Below the pieces are notes generated by a model, which did no database searches, was not told the origin of the DNA, and saw only the letters and a list, made by a program, of their open reading frames with translations. Shown here one piece after another: positions 1 through 12,967 of a stretch of 64,000 nt of DNA (its first letter is position 1; each line of letters opens with the position of its first letter). The stretch spans positions 141,972 through 205,971 of the forward strand of contig JAJTUP010000100.1 of the NCBI GenBank assembly GCA_021399435.1, given 5' to 3'. The position numbers and the translations under genes were made by a program. The stretch comes from Diaporthe sp. PMI_573 (lineage: Eukaryota; Ascomycota; Sordariomycetes; Diaporthales; Diaporthaceae).

Positions 1-3000
1 GAGATAATACTTGACTATTTAGTATAAGACACGATAATTCTTTGAGTATGATCACTAGCTGTGAGGCTATCTAGTTATTAGACTAAATACTTAGATTAAC
101 GACTAAAGAGTCTATTCTATAAAAGCTATCTACTGTAGTAATGACCATGTCCTTATATGTTCCGACTCTTCAGTTGACTCGATGGAATCGATGGTAATTC
201 CGTCGACTTGGTGTTGTCTCAATGGAATCAATGTCGAGTCTATCGATTTATCTCCCCTGGATAGGTCCTGATCCTAATCCTGGCCTTGGCGTACCCTGCT
301 GACTTTGCCCTTAAGTGCCTGCGGGGTTACGTCGTGGCATCTGATTCTGATTGCCGGGGTCATCGAAACGGGTCCCCTGGGTGCCATCGTGTTGGTTTAT
401 AACAATAAGTATAGTTACTTTGATCTATTAAAGCCGCTATTATACCGCTTGTTAAGGCTTATACTGTGCTGCCTTTAGGGACAGAAAAGGTTCCGGATGT
501 TTCTTTCTTGTATTGGGGATCTCGATATCCACTACTTGTTATTGAGGTTGGGCTGCCACCTCCCGCGCTGCTACCGACCAAGGCGCTGCCGCCGATCCCT
601 CAGGCGAGGAAGAGGAGGTCGTCGAGCATCCCGCCCAGGATGGGCATGAGGACCCCCGCGACGCTGGTCGGAGGGGAGATATGACCAAACGAGCGACATT
701 TGAACATGTCTTGCGAAAATTTTTCTTTTGTTTCTGTTGGTTGGGCTTTATCGTATACGATAAAAAAGAAGTGTTAGCGAAGAGAAAAGGAGAGGGCAGA
801 CCGAATGGGTATTCCATTAAGTCTAGAGGGTCTGGTTGTCGCTTCGAAGGGTGTGGCGAAGCCACGCCCGTAGGGCGACAACCCTTTATAGTGCAGGCCC
901 CGCGCTAGCCACGGGCCCTCCACTATTCACTTACAGACCTATTCACTATAGACCTATCAACAGTTTCCTTGGCAAAATATGATTGATGAATTGAAATGGG
1001 TGAACGGAGTATGCAACGGAATGGGAAACGAAAGCTTGGAAGCGCGGACTTCCTATATTATACTCAACATTCGTCATCATAGCACCACTGGGTGGTGCGC
1101 TTGAACCCCTCGCTAAATGCGCATTTTTCCTTTGTCTGGATTCCTCAATGGCGGTGTTTTGGGCCGGCACGGAAAACGGGAACAAAAAGGCAAGGACTGG
1201 TGGGCAACTGGTCGGGGAGCAAACGGATTGTTCTTGGGGAACGGGAACCAGGAACGACGGACGGCGTCCCTTTGGAACGAGTGAGCGCTATCTTCTGCTG
1301 TCTTTTCTGACTGAGCCTACATGTGTGTTTTTTGTTTTGTAAGAAACATGGTGAAATGGGAAAGAATCTGGGGCGGGATATTAGAACACTGGCACGTGCG
1401 TGCGGCATTGCCTGGGAGAAGGCTGGCTTGCTTGCTAGCTAGCTAGCTATTATTGATGGTCACAATCACAGTCACACACATGACAGAGGAATACAGCACA
1501 GCATTTTTGGTTTCAAGACGGAGAAGGCTAGCTAAGCTGGTGATATGGACCACAGCCTACATGTGGTGTTTAGTTGGTGCCTACCTAGGTACCTAGGTAG
1601 GCAGGTGGCTGTGTGCGATTTACAGCTAGTAGCGCTAAGCCGCAGCGTGTCCAGACCACCTCCGCACTTATGAGACCCTACAAATTGGTGACAGCTCACT
1701 GGCATGATATAGAAAAGAGCTGGTACGCAGCTACCATTGTACCTACAGACATGTCTACGTGAGTCATCAGCCACAGGCCACCAGCCACTAACTCTGCTAA
1801 TTATTACACCGTCTGACACGATTAAAGTCCTGCCCTCCCCCGGCCGAATGTCCCTCGTCAACTGCGCACTTCAAAAGTTCCGAGCAATCCTACCCAGCGT
1901 GGCGCAAGGCTCGAGTCGGCGTACCAAGGCTCGAGGCGGCGTACCAAAGTAGTATTCGCTTTGGCACGTTGGCTCGGAGTCCGAGGCAACACCGTCGCGA
2001 ACCTAAAGTGCGTTTTCTTTTGGTCAGCCCCCACGAAAGGTCATGGGTCGGCTGAGTGCGGTGCGGAAAAGACAAGTAAGAACCCGACCCCCCCTCACAC
2101 TCCGCATCAGAAGATTAGCGTCCTCCACATATTCCTATAGATTTCAGAGGTGATACATGGTGTCGTCAACTGCGGGAGAGGGAGCACATCACTGAGGGGG
2201 TCCGCACCTTTTGCAAAAGCACCGTCTATGATGACAGGAGACGGCCGGTGGCCAACATCAGGATGACACCACCTGGTCGTCCGGAGCTGAGACGGCGTGC
2301 TGTTGGGACGAGGGGCTCTTGCCGCGCTGTTGACGAGTGGTGAGGGAGGGAGGGATAGGAGAGCGGTGATCTGGTGTCGTGGCGGCCATCCCCGCGAGTG
2401 TGGGCGAAGACAGCCGACCAAAAAGTCAAGGAACAAGTGCAGGCAAGCTGGTGCGGTCGCGTGTGCTCTCCTGGGCCGGAGCCGAGTGGTGCCCGGATGG
2501 GGAACTGCGGTCACGAGAGGGAGAGGACAGACAGGTAAACACAGGAGGGGGTTGAACATGAGAACAGAACGCGGGATGGAAATTGAGGGTGGCGGCGGTG
2601 CATGTTGAAGGAGTTGTGGAAGAGAAGCAGACCGAGGAAGAAGATGGGGACTGGAACGAGGAGAAGTCCAGGTTTGTTTACTTTGCTCATGAAGAGGTTG
2701 CTATTTGGAAAGATCGAAGCATGATCTGTACTTTCCTCCCCTTCTCCACCGCTCACTCATCACTCATACTACGTACACTACAGAGATGGTAGGTAGGATG
2801 GGTAACTACGGCAGACTCGGAAGCAGTGCTCTGTTCCAAGGTTCCCAGTGGCGGATGCCACTTCCTTCTCCGACGTTTTCATCCATCCGAGGCGTCCCTA
2901 CCTCAAAAGTGTGGAGGGCTCAGATTCTGCTCGCCCCTTCTCCTTCTGCACAGACAAATGTGTGCAGAGGGACTCCAGCCTTGTCTCTATCCCACATGTG

Positions 3001-3738
3001 TCTTTCGCCCTTCATCTGCACCCACGAAATGAGATCGGTGGCCCGGAAGAATCAGGCACACCTGCCGGCCTAGGTAGATACATAGCTGGGAGATACAAGG
3101 ATCCACAAGACGTCTGGTTGATGTCGCACATTTGAAATGCCTTGAATGCTAGATCTCGTTGCCGATAGAGATTTGAGGCCTTACTGACCAAGATGCCCTG
3201 TGTCGCGCAAGGGTAGGAGAGACCACACAGCTTGTCTTGCCAGAGCAAGTCACAGTCCTCGCTGACTCCCAGAAGACAGCGTCTCTGCCTTCCAAGGCCA
3301 AGTCTCAAGCTACCTACCTAGGGCTAGGTAGGTTAGCAACCGTCGCTTTCACTTATTAGGCCTTCCAACCGTCAATTCAGCGGAGCGGGCGAGTGACGCG
3401 TTCCTATGTCCTACCCTTCAAGAATTTTTCGGGCCTCTCCACATTCAATCCTCTAACTCATCTAATCTTCCTCAACCCACCCTTTAATAGGGCTATAGTG
3501 TCTAGAGTGGCCCTCTCTGCAGGCCACCAAGGCGCTAGTTTCCAAATGGGCCACACGGCTTGCTCATTCCATAAGATCACAGCTTGCTACCTACCATCTT
3601 GTCAATGATACATATTATTCAGCTTTCAACCCGAGCGTGGGTATCTAAGAGGAGATGATCCCAATGCGTTTTGCCGTGTCTGCACCACATGTTGAGAAAC
3701 AGAGACAAGAATTTTGCTCTGGGTGCCAAACATGACCT
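1..3738. other. Gene-poor left flank, partly AT-rich
   Basis: No convincing gene was found on either strand: the open frames are short, lack recognisable motifs and overlap one another. The first 170 bp and 390-470 are AT-rich and look like eroded repeat DNA. Positions 540-700 are GC-rich and, read with the frame of 681-908, give an acidic then basic peptide that could be the end of a decayed mobile-element ORF; this is only a guess. A strong hairpin lies at 834-883. A 22-bp unit is tandemly duplicated near 1905-1950. CCTAGGTA-type palindromes occur at 1581-1602 and 3311-3333. Confidence 0.5.
834..883. repeat. Long two-part hairpin (inverted repeat)
   Basis: The outer arms at 834-842 and 875-883 are perfect complements (GGTTGTCGC / GCGACAACC). 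Nested inside, 849-857 pairs with 861-869 (GGGTGTGGC / GCCACGCCC, one G-U pair) around a GAA loop. The structure is seen directly in the sequence. It could be the end of a mobile element or a structured RNA segment; no known family is identified. Confidence 0.6.
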
Positions 3739-4636
3739 TCATTCCGTGTCTGTCTTTTTGTCTGCCTGGGCCTTTTCGTAGACCCAGTCATTTAGCCCCT
3801 TCCGATTTCGTGCAATCTCCACAGCATAAAACTGCATACGAGGAACTACAGGAGTGGTTAGCATCTGGTCGTCTGTCCGTCCTGCCTTGCTCAAATGCCC
3901 AGACTCTCTCAGATGCTTGCGCCGCCACAGGAGAGGAGTGGCCTTGCCTCTGTTACCTGGCCGACGCGGACGGTGGCACCACAAGAGGCCCACAAAGCTT
4001 AGCTCGGGCAGCAGTTGAAGCATGGGGACTGGAAGCGGGAGCAGGGGTAAGGGCAGTGTGCGGCCGACTTACCGAAGATTGTGCCGTGTTGTGTGTATTC
4101 CTCCCTTGGACTTGAGCGCAGCATGGTGCCGAAGCTGTAGTCGTCGACCTTTTTCTCGTACGCCATCATGAAGTCACGCCACCGCTTCTTTCCTGCGACG
4201 CTCTTGAGCTTGCTCTCATCTATGGTCTCGGCGGGGTCGAAATCTGGGAAGTCCTTGCAGAGGTGGTCGAAGATCTCATCGTCAATCTTGGTCAGACGGA
4301 GGGTGCTGCCCTTGACCTTTTCTAGGATGGCCCAGTACGTCTCCAGATGCTGGACGGCTGCGGAGCGGCATGTTAGAGTCTGTCTGGGTCAAGATTGTCG
4401 GAATGAGCCATTGCCTGGCAGATATATGCCCATACCCTTGACAGCAAATTGCTTTTCGATCTGGTGTCCGCGGGTCAGTTTGGGGAGCCCCAGGCATACC
4501 AGGATGTCTCTGTCAAGTCTGGCCACTGGTGCTGGTGAGGGCTTACGTCTTCAAGATTGTCTGCTTCATTGGCATTGAAATTAGCTGGCACACGCTGTGT
4601 GCCAGCCATGGAGCTCTGGAACAGGTCGTCGGCCAT
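3739..4636 (-). CDS. PBDC1-like protein (polysaccharide biosynthesis domain, YPL225W family)
   Basis: Four exons on the minus strand: 4636-4547, 4460-4436, 4357-4073 and 3845-3739. They join in phase to 168 residues. The protein reads ADNLEDIEKQFAVKA, then KIDDEIFDHL, FPDFDPAETIDE, WRDFMMAYEKKVDDYSFGTMLR and finally VPRMQFYAVEIARNR, the conserved order of the PBDC1/YPL225W family. Members are small cytosolic proteins, linked in yeast to folding of newly made elongation factor EF1A. An alternative start at 4609 (MAGTQ) would remove nine residues and also fits the family. The second exon is only 25 nt. Identification rests on recalled family motifs and is strong; the start is less certain. Confidence 0.9.
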
Positions 4637-5616
4637 TTCTGTGCAGGCAGGTTTGGGAATGCCACGGGCTGTTTGCAGAACACACAAGTGGGTGGTAGGA
4701 GATTGTAGGAGGTGAGGAGGGCCAGGCTGGGTTGGGTGGGGGTTGAGGGTTGAGGGTTGAGGCTGAGGTTCAGACAGCACCTTAATTTTCCTGGGAAGGT
4801 TTGGGGTAGACTAGAATGGCCCAAGTCAACGGCGAGCATTTGAAGCTTGATGGCGGGGCACCCACTGCAGGATGTCATCGACAGGGATGTTGGGCACAGC
4901 TGTGGGCAGGCAGTACAGGAAGAGCTGGGATGGGCTGGCAGGGCTGGCAGGGCTTTGCACGGCTTGCATGGCTTGTAGGGTAGGGCGGGGTACAAGGGTA
5001 CAAGGGTACCTACCTGGGTAGGTACCCGGGAGACCACGGCTACATCTTGGCCCCACCGGAAAACCCAATCCTCCACGGAGCCCAGGCACGTGCCAGGGAG
5101 CTCTACCTCGCGGCGGCTCGATGACAACCGCCAGGCCAGCCAAGGTCACCCCTTCCTCTCCTAGCCCAACAAGCACACATGGCTGTCATCTGGTTCATGC
5201 AAGAAAAGAGCGGTGTCATTGCCCAAGTGGGAGGAGAAGCTGCTGGCTGTCGCTGGGATAGAGGATGGCCAGGCCCTGGCTTCATGGGGTGCACAGCCAA
5301 AGCCTCAAGTGGCAGATGCCCAACTTCAAGCCTTTCACATATTTGCAGTTTGACTATCTTTTGTTTTTGTATCAGATGCCATTTTACACAATAGACACAC
5401 AGGCCCCTGCGGCCTGGTTGACCCTACACAGTACAGGTCAGGGCCATTTACTCCAGGTTCCGCACAATCTCAAGCCGTGAAGCAGATTTTCTGCCGGAAC
5501 ATATGCTTGGGTCCATCAGACCCGCCTTTGGGGCCGAGTGTGTTGTGAACCAAGTGGCCATCTCTTTGCACTGCCTAGAATCTCCAGTCTGACGTTTCCC
5601 CGGGCCGGGTCGAGCA
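4637..5616. other. Intergenic region, divergent promoters
   Basis: About 1 kb between the minus-strand PBDC1-like gene and the plus-strand unknown gene, so it should hold both promoters. It contains short tandem GGGTTGAG-type repeats near 4740 and a CCTACCTGGGTAGGTACC-type palindrome at 5005-5032. No credible coding sequence was seen. Confidence 0.5.
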
Positions 5617-8600
5617 ATGCACACCTTCTCACCCATCTCGACCCAGTATGAGATCGAGAGCTGGATATTCCCTCATCCCGGTGTAAGGCGGCTGCAGGAT
5701 GCGAGGGATCCAGGCCCTCGGAGGCACTCTCTGCACCCTGTGACTCCGCTCACGAGGCCTTCCAAAGAAAGAGAAGACAGAACAAGGCTGAGGAAAGGAC
5801 ACCGGAGATGGCATTCCAACGAGCACCAGATCCTCCACAACGGGCTCAACAGGAGCAAAGACGACATCACCAAGGACGGGAGCACGAGGACAGGCAGTCT
5901 GAAGACCACACTGGAGAGGTCGGAGCCTTCTGCCCGGTCTCGACTTCGTGAGTCTGTGTATGACGTGCCCTTCCAGACAGTAAGCAACAGCCGGAGTAGA
6001 AGCGCTGATACTGGTATCAGGCCCAGTGAATTGCTCAGTGATGTTTCCTCCTCACATCGCCCACACAACCATCCTCGGACACAAACCCAATCAACCCCAC
6101 TGCCTTCGGCCGGACATGGCTTGCACGCCACTCAGATCCAGCTGCTGCTGCACCCACCAACCTATTCCCGCCGACGACCAGCAACAACAACCCTCAGGTC
6201 CCATCCAGCAGAACTCAGAGGATTGTTGCCGTCACCCTCTTGCAAATCTTGGACCATGGAGGCCGACTCAGAACCCTTGGGGGGTGCTGGTGAGTCTCAC
6301 ATCACAATCCTGGCACTTTTTGTTACACACACCAAGGCCACTTCCCTAAGCCTTTGCACGAGTCCTGGCTCAGCACAGCTTGTGGTGCCCAGCTCATAGT
6401 TGACAGACCTGCCCGCAGTTTCTCAGGGCCCGAGTTGTGCCCATAAAGACACCTTCAGGGACTGGTGCAGACAAGATACCCCTTGCCAGCAGGCTGTAGC
6501 CGAGTCCGACCACGAAGAAGAGCTGAATCCAGCCTTCCTGGGGTCTCTCGACTACCACAGCTTCCTTCATGGTTCTTCCGAAGCAAAGGTGACTTCTTCA
6601 CCAAATACCTCTCCCCTACCGGGCACAGCTATTGCCACCAAAGGCAACAACTTCAGCAAGACTGAAGCTGGCTTGGCCGACTGCAATGCTCTTGGGACTT
6701 GGTTCAAGGACAAGCCCGCCCACGAGTCTCCAATCTCGAGGCTTGCCCACAAAGTCACTCAATCCTTGTCCCACCAGCCTTTTCCAGAGACCAGGTGAGT
6801 GCCATTTGATCAGACTCGCGACTGTCACTCCATCACTGACAGCCCCCCCCCCTTGCAGGAAACCTGCCGCTACTATCCGTGAGCGTCGGGGTGAGGCCCT
6901 TGCGGAGAGATCTGGCAGGCCTGAAGCACTCAGGAAACTGCCCAAGCCCGAACCGTCTGTCTTGACAGATATTCCTGCCTCCTTGACCCTCTCGACCATC
7001 AGCCCTTCGTCCTCACTCACAACTACACTTCTACTTCGTGAGACAACTTTGCGAAGCATCCCGTCGGGCCCTCTTAGCACCATTTCCTCCAGAGAGGTAC
7101 ACCCAGAGAGGCTTCAGCCTTTCATCGGCCCTCTGCTTCCACAACAACCCCCGCCAGACCGCCCCCTCCCCCAGCTTCCATTTCCTTCGCCGGTAAAGCG
7201 ACTCGATCCCACCAGAAGGTTGTTTGCCAGCATGGCAGGTCAGGTGGACGGCAGCGAGCGGGAGGTGGGAAAGGGAGACATGAGAAGCAGTATGGAGCAG
7301 ACCGCAGACAAACATGTCAGCCAAAAGAAGGGCAAGGGCCTGCGAAAGAAGATTTCAAGATTCTTCTCGAGCGACCAGGCAGGACCATCAGCAGATGCTA
7401 CGGCCACCGGAACCTACCAGCCCCTGTCGCTTACAACCTCACAGGATACTGAGCGCCTTTCCTTGTCAGAAATATTCGATGACGTTTACAACGCCGCTCG
7501 GGGTTCACTCAAGCCCGGTCGAGGCTCTCAGAGCTCTCAAAATTCAGGCCGAAACCCCTATCAGAACACCCGTCGTGTCTCCCTTTCTGCCCCACCGAGA
7601 GACTTCTTACTCCCGATGCAACTAGAGCACCATGGGACACAGGATTCCAAAGTGGCGGTCACAACTCCACCCAACTCCTCGCATGAGGTCGAGCCTCCTC
7701 CTCTGATTGACCATCCAGCCATCCAGGACAATTTGGAAATACAGCACCGATTGGGGATGATTGGCAACGAGTTTGGCCCCATACCCACCCCTAGCACCAG
7801 CCCACTTCAGACTGACAACAGCGTATCCTCTTGTTCTACCGGGCCAGCCTCATCCGTAAAGAGGGATACAGGCAAAGCAAGACTTGTGAAAGAAGAATCC
7901 CAGGCCACCATCACTGCAAAGACACACCAGGATATTGACCCCCTTCCAGCTTTCGATCGCACCGTTGACCTTACGTGGTACAGGACGGCGAGGGAGCACA
8001 GAGGAACGATCATTTGTTCCATGCCCAGGCCGTCTAGCAGGTTCGAACATACTTTGGCCCTGTTCGTTGCACAGTTTGCCAAGGGACGCCATTTCAACAA
8101 GTATGATGGAAAGAAGAGATTCCCGTACTTTAACCTGCCAAGCAAGGTCCGGTTTGAGATCGTACGGTACCTCGTCGCTGACACCGACACCGCCACCGCC
8201 AGGCCAATTCTGCTGAACAGTGAACGCCAGGCATCCCCAGCTTGGCCAGATGATGCCTTCGTCAGCCTGGGCTCCGTCTTGAAACCCTTGCAGGCGACTT
8301 TGTGGGCCTGCCCGCGTCTCCGAGCTGAGGTCATGGTCGTGTTGTTGTTGACCCGAAAGTTTCACGTCATCTTCGGCCCCTGCGTGAGAGAATGCACGCA
8401 GCCTTTGCCCACCACGTGGCTCTTCCGCTACCTACACCTGATGCAGGATGTCAGCCTAGAGATAGACATGACCAGGCTCGGTTTCGGCCACAGGTGGGAG
8501 TCAGCCTTCATGGAAACAAACATGGAAAACACATGTGTACTCATTCGCAAGTTTACGGCGGAGATGCTCACTCGGAGCTCGGCCAACTCCATGGGCTGTT

Positions 8601-9742
8601 TAACTGTCCATTGCCGCCGATATTTCGGATACCGCCAGGGGCCAAACACTGTCCTGGGACGACACGGCGCCCACAGGTACTCGCCGATCGGTGAAGGGGA
8701 GGATGAGCCTCGCTCCATCGTTTCCGACCAACCACGTAACTACAACCGAAAAGCCCCAAGCCTGCCTCCCTCAGCGGCGAAACCATACTCTGGTCACCTT
8801 CGCCACCATGTTAATCTGCCCCATCGTGTCCCTTACGTCACTGAGGATCAGCTGGCGGTCGCCAGTCCGTTGAGGGCACTTGTGGGGAAGGTTGAATCTG
8901 TTCGCATGGTAGGCTTCAGCGAGCAGTGGACGTATGCGACTCACTTGGCCTTATGGCCCGAGGCAGAGCGAAATGCCGTGTCGGATGCCGTCAAGCACTA
9001 CCACATTGACCGCCAAACTCCCTCCCCACACTCGTATGCCGCTCCCGGCCATGCAGTCTTTCTTGACTACGGCTTTGAACACGGAGTGCACCGCTATCCC
9101 CCATTGCCAGATTCCGAGCCTATGGTTTGTACGTGGCTTCTGTTTGCTTTTACCCTCTCCCCCTTCTTTACTGCGGTACAGAAAGTGTCTTAAACTGACA
9201 AGCTCCCAGGCGTAGACTATGACCGCCAGAATGGTCTCTTCGTGGAGCTGGGCTCGGGCAATGTGGTTTCTGTCACTAAAACCGGAGCCGATTTCCATTG
9301 CCGTGCCTCGGACCCGCCAACTCCGTCCCATTTATCTGGACCTATTCCCGGAAACTTCGCTGCGCCCGCCCGTTGCGAATCTCTTTCATTCGTGCCGAGC
9401 CCTTCACGCATCCCTGCTCTGAGCTCTTGCGGCAAGACCAGTCCAATGACGCAAGCGATGCGGAAAGGCACCCCAGTCAAGGCAGCCGCAGTTCTAGGCC
9501 TCCCAGGTACCTTGATGACGAGCAGCGAGGATGAGCCTTGCGCGACGCCGACCAAGCAACGACCCATCCGCAACAACCGAGCTGGAAGTAGCGGCGATAC
9601 AGCGCATGCTCCTGCCCGTTGCACCCACCTTGGCAAGCGTTCCGACCAGAGCAGTCGATCTAAATCTATATCAGGCGCTACGAAGCCTGGTGAGTTGCCG
9701 GTGAAGAGCTCTCTCCGTCTTCTCAGCAAAACAGACCGATAG
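5617..9742 (+). CDS. Large conserved-type fungal protein of unknown function
   Basis: Four exons: 5617-6289, 6419-6794, 6859-9128 and 9210-9742. Phases join cleanly to give 1283 residues. The N-terminal half is low-complexity, rich in Ser, Pro and Arg, with a basic patch (KKGKGLRKKISRFFSS). A globular stretch around FPYFNLPSKVRFEIVRYLV resembles the start of an F-box-like or structural fungal domain; it continues through a region rich in aromatic residues and Leu (LWACPRLRAEVMVVLLL, TRLGFGHRWESAFMETN). The C-terminus is again disordered, with TP and SP motifs. No catalytic signature or transmembrane segment is visible. The start is the first ATG of the frame; an upstream exon cannot be excluded. 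The F-box resemblance is inference only. Confidence 0.75.
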
Positions 9743-10940
9743 CGGCGCTCGGGCGCCGTGTTGTCGATGGTGGACGATAATAACAAATCCCCTCTACTCT
9801 TGGCTTGTCGGTCCGTGCACGATAGATTCGGTGCTTGTGTCTGAGAGGTGCCTAGCCATTGCCTCGACACTCACTTGCACTTTGACGTCAGGTCTCTGTA
9901 TGATGATGTTGCCTGTCATGAAGTCAGGAACTCGTCAGGCCTCCCCGGACCTAGAACCGGCGAGGCGTACGTCGATTTATTGCGTGGAAAATTAAATAAG
10001 GGGCTGGAGGAGCCAAGGCATTCGAAATTTCCAGGCGGCTAGACACGAAAGCAGTTTCTAGATGGCGAGAAGAAGACCTGTACTGCGTGTGCACTTGTCA
10101 ACGAAGGAGCAGTCATTAATATTAATTCCAAGAACCGCAAACATGAAAATGTAAATTTCTCCCTCTCCATGACAAGGTCCTGTGGCCTCCGCCTAAAAAC
10201 TCGTTGTGCTGTTGTTATATAAAGTAGAAGAGCGCCTGATTTGAGCGCTAGGTGCTAACTAAAGGGTGGGCCTATAAAAGAGGGAAAAGAGAGAACAAAA
10301 AGACAGACGGGGGGGGTACTGTAGGGTATGTAAAAATATGTTTTATAATTAGACCAGATGAAACTGTGGTAATATTTTATTTTTGACTACCTTAAAAGCT
10401 TAAGGCATATAGTACAAAGTCCTTGGCTAAAGCTCTACCAATTCTTTAGCTAAGCCGTATAGTGAGGCTCTCAAAGTCAAAGCGCCCCCCTCCTCATCTC
10501 CCTCCACATATCCCTAGGTATGCATGATCGGCGAAGCACTTCAAGGCTTCGGACGTCCGAAGCTTGTTCGGAGAGACGCGGCGCGCGGTGGTGGAGCGGT
10601 ATGCAACATCTCAGCAGCCAGCCTACCATTTCGAGTGGCTGACCCGTCCAGGCGGCCGCCCGCGGCGGGATGATTAGTGGTTCAGCGCAGCCGTCCCTTC
10701 AACAATGGCAGACGCCGTCGGGGGAGCTACATCGCTCCTGCATTAGGGCATACTCAAAAATTCGGATATCTCCAGTGGGGAAACGGCGGTGTCGATTACT
10801 TTAATGCGGTCCTGGGACACGATTCTGAACACGCCGCTCGGGCAGATATCCCCAAGAATTACACATTCCTGATCTCATTCGCACATAGGGGGCTCGCCTT
10901 TGCCCTGAGCGGTGTCGGACACTGAATCAAATACACTCCC
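9743..10940. other. Intergenic region
   Basis: About 1.2 kb with no supported gene. It includes an AT-rich stretch at 10315-10470, possibly an old repeat remnant, and G-rich homopolymer near 10307. The rest is the 3' flank of the unknown gene and the promoter of the MFS gene. Confidence 0.4.
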
Positions 10941-12967
10941 ATGCGCAGTGTCGACATGATGAGCTACCGAGACAGGGATACAATCATCCCGGGGACTGAG
11001 ATTGTGTACAGGGAGACGGACGGCGACTCGGACTCGTCTCGGGAACTCGTGTTGATACCAAATCCCACCGACAAGGCAGATGACCCATTGGTGAGCCCGT
11101 CTTTACTGCTGTCCTTCTGCGCCCCACTGAACCATCTGACATGTCGGCAGAACTGGAGCACAAAGTGGAAGACAATCGTTATCATTAACCAATTCGTCTT
11201 CGTCTTTGTCAGCATCCTGACGCCCCTCTCCATCGCCCCGTTGACTCAGATATTCGAGGCCGAGTTCCACAAGACTATCCCGCAGGTCAACCTACTGGTA
11301 TGTACTCGAGCCCAGACTGGGAACAGCCCGGCCGTCTGACCCAGGCCTCACAGTTTGGGGTTGCTGCTATAACGCTCGGCTATGCAAACTTCATCATTGT
11401 GCCTCTGGCGAATTGTTTCGGCCGCCGGCCCATCATCGCGATTTGCGGCATAATCTGTATCCTCGCCAACGTGTGGTAAGCAGCCTTTGGACACAGTTTT
11501 AACCCTTCCAGGAAGAAACCACTCCCTTGGTCCTTTGGTAGCTGACTCCGAATGCTGCAGGCAAGCCCTGGTCACATCCTTCCCAAGCTTTCTCGGGGCT
11601 CGTGTTATCTCTGGCCTGGGCGCCGCAGCGAACGAGTCGCTAATGCCGATGATCATCTGCGACCTGCTCTTTGTCCACCAACGGGGGAGATCGATGACGC
11701 TTTATTTCTGGGCATACTTCATTGGGATATTCATCGGACCCGTCATCTCGGGAAGTATTGCCGCCCGATATGGCTGGAGATGGTTTTTCTGGGTCTGCGC
11801 CATACTCCAGGCGGCCAGTTTGGTCTTTATCATTATTGCTCATCCAGAAACCAAGTATGAACGCTTCCATGTGTCATCAACCTCCAAGACCGAGGTTCAG
11901 AATGGAGTTTCACAAGCAACAGGAAAGCAAGCGTCTCACCACGCCACCTCCCAGAGCCCACGAGGAGCGCCCGGCCCCAGACCTGTGGGCCGTCCATCAC
12001 TCACACAGTTCTCGCTGCTGCCCATCCCTCGCTTCGCTAGCGGCCTAGGCCCAGTTCTCCACGACATCGTCTCGCCCATCCAGATATTATCCTTCCCCAT
12101 CGTCTTGTGGGCTTCTCTCACCATGGGCTTCGCAGCAAACTGCCTGCTAGGACTCAACCTCACGGAATCCCAAGTCTTTGCTGCACCGCCTTACCTTTTC
12201 AACAGTGCACAGATAGGCTACACCAACTTTGCTTTCGCGGTCGGCGCCATCCTGGCGTTGTTGACGGCGGGGCCCTTGAGCGACTGGGTTGCTTTGCGGC
12301 GGGCAAGGCGCAACGGCGGTGTACTAGAGGCGGAGATGAGGTTGTTGAGCATCTTGCCGTATGTCGGAGCCTGTTTGATTGGCATGGTGGTCACTGCCGT
12401 GGGTCACCAAAGAGGGTGGCCCTGGGAAGCTGTAGTGATCCTGGGGTACGGTCTCGTGGGCGTCCAGGTTGTTGGCATTCCGTCTATTGTGATCTCATAC
12501 GCAGTGGACAGTTACAAGTCCCTGCCAGGAGAGATCATGATCGCGGCGACCATTATCAAGAATACCTTCGGGGTAGGTGGATCTTGGCCCCTGTGACTCT
12601 TTGATGATTTACTGATACCATGATGCGCAGTTCGGCATGATATTCTGGTGGAATGACTACGTAAGCAGCTTCTGGATATGTTTTCAACCCCCTCACGAAG
12701 AAACCTCTCCCATCTTGAGCTTGTACCCACCAGGGTGCGGGTTTTGAAACAGGACGTCTCCCCATGTTGAGACGGAATAAATTTCTTGATGCCTTGATAG
12801 CTGACTCTGAGAGGACGCTACAGGCTGCTAAGCATGGTTTCATTGCACCTTTCCTGGCCTTGATGGCTGTAACAGTTGGCCTATCTGTTCTGGGCCTTGC
12901 AATTTTCATACCATACGGAAAGAGGTTCCGAGTAGCCACCAAGGACTCAACTTTACATGCGTTCTAA
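10941..12967 (+). CDS. Major facilitator superfamily transporter (DHA1-like)
   Basis: Six exons: 10941-11090, 11151-11297, 11354-11475, 11561-12572, 12631-12660 and 12824-12967, giving 534 residues in phase. The protein has about 12 hydrophobic segments. It shows the MFS signature after TM2 (NCFGRRPI), a TM4-5 region with GARVISGLGAA and GPVISGSIAARYGWRW, a hydrophilic central loop, and an FIPYGKRFR motif after the last TM. This pattern matches fungal DHA1-type drug:H+ antiporter or Hol1-like carriers at the plasma membrane; the substrate cannot be told from sequence. Exon 5 has only 30 nt. Introns 3 and 5 are homologous to each other, which is unusual (separate entries). The start could instead be at one of two nearby downstream ATGs. 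Confidence 0.88.
11476..11560 (+). repeat. Intron 3 of MFS gene, introner-like copy
   Basis: This 85-bp intron begins GTAAGCAGCCTTTGG and ends GTAGCTGACTCCGA...GCTGCAG. Its first 50 nt and last 30 nt align with the same gene's intron 5 at 12661-12823, including AAGAAACC and TAGCTGACTC. The ends GCAGC and GCTGC can pair. Unrelated fungal introns share only splice and branch sites. Confidence 0.65.
12661..12823 (+). repeat. Intron 5 of MFS gene, introner-like copy
   Basis: This 163-bp intron begins GTAAGCAGCTTCTGG and carries GAAGAAACC near position 40, as intron 3 does. It ends GATAGCTGACTCTGA...GCTACAG. It has about 75 extra central bases relative to intron 3. Splicing is required because it separates NDY from AAKHGFIAP, the last MFS transmembrane segment. 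Confidence 0.65.

Noticed and set aside
2107..2559. 150-codon minus-strand frame in the left flank
   Set aside because: Pro/Arg/His-rich without motifs or conserved-looking segments; similar frames exist on the other strand.
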